Shown here piece after piece: positions 1-6,400 of a stretch of DNA of 8,005 nt. The DNA comes from Flavobacteriales bacterium (lineage in GTDB: Bacteria; Bacteroidota; Bacteroidia; Flavobacteriales_D; Parvicellaceae): the NCBI GenBank assembly GCA_027047735.1, contig JALTUD010000121.1:1-8005 (forward strand). The letters are read 5' to 3'. The notes beneath the pieces are model-generated. The model did not search any database. It was not told the DNA's origin and was given only the letters and a program-made list of their open reading frames with translations. The first letter of the stretch is position 1; each line of letters starts with the position of its first letter. The position numbers were made by a program, and so were the translations under genes.

Positions 1-1104
1 TCCTCCGCTAATACTAATAAACAAGGCTTCGAATACAAACTGAGCTTTGATGTCTTTTTTCCTTGCCCCGATAGCCATCCGCAACCCTATTTCTTTTATT
101 CGTTCCATAACAGACGCCAACATAATATTCATAATACCAATTCCCCCTACGATTAGGGAAATACTAGCGATAGCACCCAATAGCAAATTAAATAAATCGT
201 CTGTCTCCTTTTGTTGTTTTAATAGTTGTTCAGGAATCACAATACTGAAATCTTCTGCGTTGTTATGCCTTCTGTTTAAAGTTTTACCGATTAGTTCTAC
301 ACCGGAAGGAATTGCGTTTGACTCAGAAAATTGAATAGCTATTTTATCCAGTTGGTTTTTATTTTGTTTTACAGGTTCTTTATTCTCCTCTTCCCAAAAA
401 TCATCTTCTTTTACTTTTACTTTACTTCTGTCTTTATAACGAACCAGCATCGTATTGATGGGAATGTATATTTCATCGTTGTAATTATTAATTCCCATAC
501 TTTGAAGATTCTCTCCGACACCACTAAGATTTTTCAGAACACCAATTACCTTTAGGTTTAGTTTTTTTACTCGAATCATTTTACCGAGAGGAGAAGAGTT
601 TGGGAAAAGTTTTTTACTGATTTTTCCACCAAGGATACAAACGTTGGCATATTTACGGTTATGTTTATCGGTAAAAAAACGACCGTTTGATACCTCTAAA
701 TTAAACAGCTTGAAGTAGTCCTCCGTAACCCCAACTAGCTTTGTTTTTTCCCTTCGTTTGCTACTGTTTGCATAGCAATCAAAACCAACCTCGGGCGAAG
801 CATAACGAATTTGAGGAAGAATTTCTTTTAAATTGTGAAAATCTCCCATAGTAAGTCCCGGCGAAAATGTTTTGGTTGTATTTTGCTCGTCTTCATCAAT
901 TTCAGGAGAAAAATCAGCCTTGATAAAGGCGTTATTTACACCGACAATTTCCAACTGCTCTAATATTTTTTGTTGAGCACCATTTCCAATTGCCAACATA
1001 GCGATAACAGCAGCCACACCAAAAATTATCCCAAGCGTAGTAAGGATAGCTCTTAGCTTATTGGCTAAAATAGAATCAATAGCTATTCGAATATTTCTTT
1101 GCAC
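1..1104 (-). CDS. MacB-like ABC transporter permease (FtsX family), C-terminus cut off by window edge
   Basis: Inner-membrane permease of a MacAB-type tripartite exporter, working with the ATPase and membrane fusion protein encoded just upstream. The minus-strand frame is open from a GTG at 1104 to base 1, giving 368 residues. It opens with MQRNIRIAIDSILANKLRA, the usual N-terminal cytoplasmic helix of MacB/FtsX permeases, followed by TM1 (about 17-40, ending AIGNGA). A large periplasmic domain spans about 42-305, and TM2 covers about 309-332 (GGIGIMNIM). The family-typical cytoplasmic stretch ERIKEIGLRMAIGARKKDI begins near 334, and TM3 starts at the edge. MacB permease subunits without a fused ATPase are usually near 400 residues, so roughly 40 residues with the last membrane segments are missing. 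The GTG start is chosen because no ATG lies between the in-frame upstream stop and TM1. It sits 8 bases after the fusion-protein stop, indicating one transcript. A charged insert (about 229-250, rich in Glu/Asp/Lys) interrupts the periplasmic domain. The substrate is unknown. Confidence 0.93.
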   Translation of the reverse strand, partial: MQRNIRIAIDSILANKLRAILTTLGIIFGVAAVIAMLAIGNGAQQKILEQLEIVGVNNAFIKADFSPEIDEDEQNTTKTFSPGLTMGDFHNLKEILPQIRYASPEVGFDCYANSSKRREKTKLVGVTEDYFKLFNLEVSNGRFFTDKHNRKYANVCILGGKISKKLFPNSSPLGKMIRVKKLNLKVIGVLKNLSGVGENLQSMGINNYNDEIYIPINTMLVRYKDRSKVKVKEDDFWEEENKEPVKQNKNQLDKIAIQFSESNAIPSGVELIGKTLNRRHNNAEDFSIVIPEQLLKQQKETDDLFNLLLGAIASISLIVGGIGIMNIMLASVMERIKEIGLRMAIGARKKDIKAQFVFEALFISISGG

Positions 1105-1112
1105 TGCAGATT

Positions 1113-2357
1113 TTATTTGGAAATGAGTACTATATCTTGTTGTTCAGCATTGGAAGGAGAAACAAGAAAAACACTTTCGTTTACTTTTATACCATCAACA
1201 ACAACAATGGATGTAGAATTAGCTTTACCTGTTATTACCTGTTGTTTGACAACCTTGTTCCCGTCTTTTTTGTAAACAAACTGAAGACTGTCATTAGAGA
1301 AAACAGCTTCTATGGGAATGTAAACAACATCTTCGAGCGTTTCAATAATAATTTCATTGGAGGTCGTCATTGCCGGCTTCAGTACACTATCCATGGTGGT
1401 TAACTTCACTTTAACTTCAAATACTTTAGCATCACCACCTTCTTCCTCTTGTCCGATATTAGCAACCGTTTCCACCACCCCTTTTAATTTCAAGTCAGGA
1501 AAAGCATCGACGGTTATATTCACCTCTTGTTCTTTTGCTATCTTGCTGATATCAATTTCATTAACAAAAGTCTTAGAAATCATCTCAGACAAATCCGGAA
1601 TTTTAGCAACCACGGGATTCCACGTATTTATTTTAGAACCGGGTTTTACTTTTCCGTTCCATCCTTCATAATAAACAAGCATCCCTTTTTGAGGTGCTGT
1701 AATGGTCAGTGCTTGCATCACCTCTTCCATTTGTGTAACCTTATCTTGGATTTGCATCAGTTCCGATTGAACTTTAAACACTTTAGCTACTGCTTGTTGT
1801 TCTTTTAATTTAATGTTACTTACAGCCTGCGTATAATTCCTTTGAATTTTTTCTTTTTTTATCTCTATTTTTCGCTGAGTAGCCGGTGGTTCATATTTCG
1901 ACTGTTCCAATTCCAACGCAGTTTCTTCCAACTCTACTTTTAAGTTTAGGAGTTTTTCCCGTTCGGCACGCATCGTTAAGGAAGTATCTAATTTTGCTGC
2001 TTTAAGGTCAGACTCTTTTTGAGACAGTTCGTTGTATAATTTACGAATTTCAGTACCGATTTCCGAAGGATCAAGCGTAGCTACATAATCTCCCTTGTTC
2101 AAGATTGTCCCTTCATCAACCATAGAAGAAACCTTAATTTGATTGATTCCCATTTTTCTTAAATTGGTAGGAGCATAAATATCAACCGAATTTTTCGCCT
2201 CCAGTTCCCCCGTAGTTGTAACCGAGATAACAAAATCTCCCTTTTGGCTTTTCGCAAGAATTGGCGAGGATTCATCATTTTTATCTTTTCCAAAAAAGAA
2301 AAAATAACCCACTGCAAAAAGGGCAACCCCAATACTAATCAATGTATATTTTTTCAT
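1113..2357 (-). CDS. Periplasmic adaptor / membrane fusion protein, MacA/HlyD family
   Basis: Periplasmic adaptor that links the permease to an outer-membrane TolC-type channel. The 414-residue protein has an N-terminal membrane anchor (about 4-22, ending in a run of Phe) rather than a lipobox. A first lipoyl half-motif lies at about 61-97 (VDEGTILNKGDYVATLD). An alpha-helical coiled-coil hairpin spans about 100-215, rich in Glu/Lys/Gln with its turn near YEPPATQ (155-161). The second lipoyl half is at about 217-256 (ITAPQKGMLVYYEGW and VKPGSKI). A beta-barrel segment covers about 258-300 and a membrane-proximal domain about 340-414 (VVYIPIEAVF). This order is the standard HlyD/RND/MacA layout, and the length is normal for Bacteroidota members. 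Its ATG overlaps the ATPase stop by 4 bases (ATGA), implying translational coupling, and the permease follows 8 bases after its stop. An acidic patch (GQEEEGGDA, about 302-310) sits in a barrel loop. Family assignment is firm; exact MacA equivalence and the substrate are inferred from context. Confidence 0.94.
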   Translation of the reverse strand: MKKYTLISIGVALFAVGYFFFFGKDKNDESSPILAKSQKGDFVISVTTTGELEAKNSVDIYAPTNLRKMGINQIKVSSMVDEGTILNKGDYVATLDPSEIGTEIRKLYNELSQKESDLKAAKLDTSLTMRAEREKLLNLKVELEETALELEQSKYEPPATQRKIEIKKEKIQRNYTQAVSNIKLKEQQAVAKVFKVQSELMQIQDKVTQMEEVMQALTITAPQKGMLVYYEGWNGKVKPGSKINTWNPVVAKIPDLSEMISKTFVNEIDISKIAKEQEVNITVDAFPDLKLKGVVETVANIGQEEEGGDAKVFEVKVKLTTMDSVLKPAMTTSNEIIIETLEDVVYIPIEAVFSNDSLQFVYKKDGNKVVKQQVITGKANSTSIVVVDGIKVNESVFLVSPSNAEQQDIVLISK

Positions 2358-3046
2358 ACGTCTATAATTTCTCCATCTTTTAAAACAATCGTTTTTTGAG
2401 CATACTCGGCAATATCAGGCTCATGTGTTACCAAAATAATCGTATTTCCGGCACGATGCAATCCGTCAAAAAGCTCCATTATTTCCAAGGAAGTCTTAGA
2501 ATCTAAATTCCCCGTAGGCTCATCCGCCAAAATAATCGAGGGATTGTTAATCAAAGCCCTGGCAATAGCCACACGTTGACGCTGACCACCGCTCATCTCA
2601 TTCGGTTTGTTATATACCTGATCCTTTAACCCCACTTTTTCCAGCATCTCTACAGCACGAAAATTTCTTTCTTTTTTAGACACATCAGCATACAACAAAG
2701 GAAGAGCTACATTCTCCACCGCATCCAATTTAGGCAATAAATTAAACGTTTGAAAAACAAATCCGATTTCCTTATTTCTAAACTCCGAAAGTTCTTCGTC
2801 ATTCAACTCATTCACCGCCTTGTTCCTTAACAGATAAGTTCCCGAGGTCGGAGTATCCAAAGCCCCAAGAATATTCATCAATGTAGATTTCCCCGACCCT
2901 GAAGTTCCCATTAAAGCGATGTATTCATTCTGTTGAATCGTCAAATTAATATCTTTCAAAGCCGTGTACTCAATCGCTCCTGTTTTATACGTTTTCTTTA
3001 TGTTCGTTAATTCAATCAAATTAGAATCTAAGTTTTTCTTCGACAA
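2354..3046 (-). CDS. ABC transporter ATP-binding protein, MacB/LolD type
   Basis: Cytoplasmic ATPase that powers the exporter encoded by the next two genes. All nucleotide-binding motifs are intact in this 230-residue protein: Walker A GTSGSGKS (47-54), Q-loop Gln99 in VFQTFNLLPKL, signature MSGGQRQR (151-158, Met replacing the usual Leu), Walker B IILADE with catalytic Glu176, D-loop GNLDS and H-loop His208 (LVTHE). The LADEPTGNLDS and FQTFNLLP sequences are characteristic of the MacB/LolD/FtsE class rather than importers, and the length is typical. The start is uncertain because there is no in-frame ATG before Met46. TTG at 3046 is the most upstream reasonable choice; TTG at 3019 would begin directly at IELTNIKKTY, where many relatives begin. 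An ATG at 3050 is out of frame and stops quickly. The gene is first of three in the minus-strand operon. No confident promoter was found upstream. Confidence 0.94.
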   Translation of the reverse strand: MSKKNLDSNLIELTNIKKTYKTGAIEYTALKDINLTIQQNEYIALMGTSGSGKSTLMNILGALDTPTSGTYLLRNKAVNELNDEELSEFRNKEIGFVFQTFNLLPKLDAVENVALPLLYADVSKKERNFRAVEMLEKVGLKDQVYNKPNEMSGGQRQRVAIARALINNPSIILADEPTGNLDSKTSLEIMELFDGLHRAGNTIILVTHEPDIAEYAQKTIVLKDGEIIDV

Positions 3047-3143
3047 ACATACAATTATTATAGGAATGTTAACTGTTAATTATTTATAAAATAAAAATAC
3101 GTCTTTATGTCCTACGACTAACTTATTTTATTAAATGAGCACC

Positions 3144-3241
3144 TTGGGCGTTCCCCTTTTTTGCTAAATACACATATCGCTCTCGCTCAACATATCTTTA
3201 GCTAAAAAGGGTCGGGCTATCACTACTCACTCTTTTGTGTT
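3144..3241 (+). repeat. GGGCGTTCCCC-type intergenic repeat with hairpin, copy 1
   Basis: The segment begins TTGGGCGTTCCCCT (3144-3157), and the same 14 bases recur at 7967-7980 in the same orientation. Bases 3154-3168 (CCCTTTTTTGCTAAA) pair with 3197-3211 (TTTAGCTAAAAAGGG) at 14 of 15 positions. Inside the loop ATAT at 3174-3177 can pair with ATAT at 3192-3195. The second arm continues into GTCGGGCTATCACTACTCACTCTTTT. From memory, a GGGCGTTCCC...GGGTCGGGCTATC element is scattered through intergenic regions of many Bacteroidota genomes, and this copy fits that pattern. It is locally GC-rich in an AT-rich region. The right boundary is approximate, and the function is unknown. It is unlikely to be a terminator here, since no plus-strand gene lies just before it. 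Confidence 0.7.
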
Positions 3242-3277
3242 GCATACCAATTAAATATATAGATTAGTCATAGGAAA

Positions 3278-3370
3278 TTAATTTAAGTGAGTTTAATCGA
3301 TGAAGAAAATTATTGCATAGTAATAATTATGGAATAATTTTATGAAGAAGAAGAAGCTCACTTAGATTAA
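3278..3370. repeat. 93-nt imperfect inverted repeat (two stacked stems)
   Basis: Outer arms 3278-3294 and 3354-3370 (AAGCTCACTTAGATTAA) pair over 17 positions: 15 Watson-Crick and 2 G-U if transcribed from the plus strand. After a purine-rich internal loop (3295-3305 opposite 3342-3353, both containing ATGAAG), a second stem pairs AAAATTATT (3306-3314) with AATAATTTT (3333-3341) perfectly. A short apical stem follows (3316-3321 with 3326-3331). The element ends 11 bases before the -33-like box of the downstream promoter. It could be a small MITE-like element with terminal inverted repeats, a structured RNA or a regulatory site. I see no target-site duplication at its ends. Confidence 0.6.
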
Positions 3371-3381
3371 CCTCTTAATAA

Positions 3382-3413
3382 TTTGCATATCTATTCTATT
3401 TTTTATACTTTAG
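3382..3413 (+). promoter_or_regulatory. Putative Bacteroidota-type promoter for the secreted PKD protein operon
   Basis: TTTG at 3382-3385 is followed after 20 bases by TACTTTAG at 3406-3413. The known primary-sigma consensus of Bacteroidota is TTTG, a spacer of about 19-21 bases, then TAnnTTTG, so the -7 box differs at one position. Transcription would start near 3420, giving a leader of about 20 bases to the ATG at 3441. That leader is A-rich and has no Shine-Dalgarno match, as is normal for the phylum. The call rests on sequence match and position only. Confidence 0.5.
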
Positions 3414-3440
3414 TAGAAGAAACCAAAAACACGTCTGAAA

Positions 3441-6400
3441 ATGCTTACATTTCACACCAAAACGATTTGCTTCAGTACTCTATTTTTTTTACTGACTACT
3501 TATACCTCAGCTCAATACGTTAGAACCTTTGGTTATCCTGATATGACCGGAGGTTTAGGTTTAGCACCTACAGCAAGTGGTGGATTTGTCGGCACAGGAC
3601 AACACAATGGAGCAGCAGGTGGAGGTTGCGATGTATATGTATACAAACTAAACAGTTGTGGAGAAATGCTTTGGTACAGAACTTATGGTTCTTCAGGAAG
3701 TGATGGAGGTAGAAAAGTTTTGGAAGCAATTGACGGAGGTATTTTAGTGGCGGGATTGTACAATAGTGATGCCGGCGGAGGTGGAGGCTACGAATATTTC
3801 TTACAAAAATTAGACGTCAATGGTAACCAACAATGGATTACAGCATGGAATAACGCTATTGGAAACGGACATGATTATGCTCACTTCTTAACGGAAACAC
3901 CTACAAATATATACGTAAGTGGCTCAACGCAAAGCTATCCTTGGGGAGGTTGGAATGCAACCATATCTAACTATTCAAACACGGGAGTGCATCAATGGAC
4001 AAAAGCTTTCGGAGGTAATGGTGAAGATAATCTTTGCTCTATTCATGCTGTTAGTGATGGTGTAATAGCCGGAGGAATTACAACTTCTTTTGGTGCGGGC
4101 AGTAGAGATTTAATGGTAGTAAAAACAGATTTCAATGGAAATACATTGTGGATGAACGCTTATGGAACATCAGGAACTGAAGGAACTTATTGGGATACGG
4201 AAGGTGTGCCAACTCCCGACGGAGGTTACCTGATGACCGGTTCTACTGACGCAGGAGGGTTAACCGTTGGTGGTAGAGATATTCTAGCTATTAAATTAGA
4301 TGCAAACGGAAATGTACAATGGGCAAAAACTTACGGCGGTTTTAACGATGATTGGTCAGAAGGTGTTATAGTATCCCCAACAGGTGGGTATGTTATAGTC
4401 GGAACAAGCTACAGTTACACAAATGGAAACAGAGATGCTGTACTATTGCGAATTGATGATAACGGAAATTTTGTTTGGGCAAATTCTTACGGTAGTACAG
4501 GTTGCGATCGAGGTGTAGATGTTATCGTGAAAGACGATGGATATGTACTTTCTATGAATTATAGTAATACATTTTCTACTTGTGGAGCAAATAATGAGTA
4601 CGACCCAATGTTTATAAAAACAGACAGTTTAGGTGATTGTGGTTGCTCGTTTGTTAATGCCCCATATGGTTCTCAAGACGTTACGGCTAACATTATACAA
4701 ACAGCTCTGCCTTCAACAGCCTATACTGATATATCCTCTAATCTGCAAATTGCCAGCCCTTCTGTTGTACAAGGTTCTCCAAATATAACGCAAAATACTG
4801 TTTGTTCAGTTTGTTCAAGTATTACACCTCAATGGGGATTTAACGATACTATCGGATGCCACGGAGACACCTTAAAATTTTATAACACCACTCAAAGTGC
4901 AGTTGGTTGTTTTTATTGGGACAATACGATTAGTAACTACCAAACCAATGGGGATACCATCCTCTTTGTCTTGGATTCCACTTTAGGATTAGAACAACAA
5001 ATTGCACTCATTGCAGTTTGTGGAAATAATGCTGATACACTAAAACAAACTGTAAGAGTTATTAAACCGGTAGCCAAATATACTTTAACCGATAATTGCT
5101 TAACGGAAAGTATATCTTTTAATGACAGCTCAACCGTTAACACAGAAAACATCGTAGGTTGGCAATGGACTTTCGGTGACGGCTCAACATCATCACAACA
5201 AAACATTACTCATACATTTATTGCAGATGGCAATTACGCTACTCAATTGGTAGTAACAACAAACCATGGATGTACAGATACAATGCAACAGCCTTTAACC
5301 ATCTATCCGATGCCACAAATTTCATTTTCATTTAACGATACTTGTTTATTGGACTCTGTTTTGTTTTCAAATAATACCACTATCAATTCTCCTGATAATA
5401 TCGCTAATTATTTATGGACGTTTGGTGACGGAACTAATAGTATGGACGTTTCTCCTTACCATACATTTCCCGCTGACGGCAATTACAATATTACATTAAG
5501 AGCGGTATCGAATAATGGGTGTGCTGACTCCCTTAGCCAGTACATAACCATTTACCCGATGCCTCAAACGGTATTCTCCGTAAATGATATTTGTATTTAC
5601 AATGCTCTAAACGTAAACAATAGCTCTACAATTAATTCACCCGATAACATTGTTGCATGGAATTGGGATTTTGGAGATGGCAATACAAGTACAAACCCTT
5701 CAGATAGTCACCAGTATGCAAACAATGGTGAATATGAAGTAACATTAGTTACAACTAGTAATCACGGATGTACTGACACTCTTCGCGACAGCGTGGTTAT
5801 TTTCCCTGCTCCCGTAGCTAACTTCAATTTAACGAATATTTGTCAAGAAGATTCATTAACCTTTAATGATTTATCCACTATAAATGCTCCGGACAATATA
5901 GCAACATGGATTTGGAGTTATGGAAACTCAGACGGAAGTACACAACAAAATAATAGTTACTATTATACAAATGACGGTACTTACACTATTTCTTTGGTTA
6001 CTATTTCGAATAATGGATGTTCAGATACTCTAGTACAAAATCTAGTTGTCTATCCAATGCCACAAGCTAATTTTACCGTTGACAATGTCTGTATCTATAA
6101 TGAAGCTGTTTTCAATGACCAAACTACAATTAACTCCCCTGATAACATTATAAATTGGAACTGGAATTTTGGTGACTTGAATACATCCACCGATCAAAAC
6201 CCAACTCATTTATACGGAGCAAGCGGAACTTACCCGATAGAATTGGTAGTAGAATCAAACAACGGATGTAAAGATACAATTGTAGATACCTTGGTCATTT
6301 ATCCAAAACCTACTCCTGTATTTTCCATCAATAATATTTGTCTGACCGATACCATTAATGTAAGTGATTTATCCTATATAAACATCCCCGATTATATTCA

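Larger units (their letters stand above)
3047..3440. other. Divergent intergenic region without genes
   Basis: About 390 bases separate the minus-strand transporter operon from the plus-strand secreted-protein operon. The stretch 3051-3140 is very AT-rich and should carry the transporter promoter, but I could not find a convincing TTTG / TAnnTTTG pair on the minus strand. The remainder holds the GC-rich repeat with a hairpin (3144-3241), the 93-nt inverted repeat (3278-3370) and the promoter-like pair (3382-3413), each listed separately. The only reading frames inside are minute: MKKIIA at 3300-3320 and MKKKKLT at 3342-3365. Neither is credible as a gene. Confidence 0.85.

Noticed and set aside
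47..555. Two plus-strand reading frames opposite the permease
   Set aside because: They lie antisense to a well-conserved MacB-like coding frame, have low-complexity Phe/Ile-rich translations, and have no recognisable domain or promoter.
1137..1808. Three overlapping plus-strand frames opposite the membrane fusion protein
   Set aside because: They are shadows of the HlyD-type gene. The minus-strand frame has full family architecture and coupled starts.
1..3046. Three-gene transporter as a novel system
   Set aside because: ATPase, adaptor and MacB-like permease in this order form a common Bacteroidota export operon with all motifs intact, so nothing beyond the start codons is unusual.
3069..3140. 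Promoter for the transporter operon on the minus strand
   Set aside because: TATTTTTA-like boxes exist in the AT-rich stretch, but none has a TTTG at proper spacing. Calling one would be guesswork.
3300..3365. Tiny ORFs MKKIIA and MKKKKLT, which look like starts of secreted proteins
   Set aside because: They are 6 and 7 codons long and lie inside the inverted repeat. Downstream frames give no continuation, so neither a gene nor a decayed gene can be supported.
4937..5206. Minus-strand frame inside the PKD gene
   Set aside because: It is antisense to the linker and first PKD domain, and its composition simply mirrors the repeat codons.
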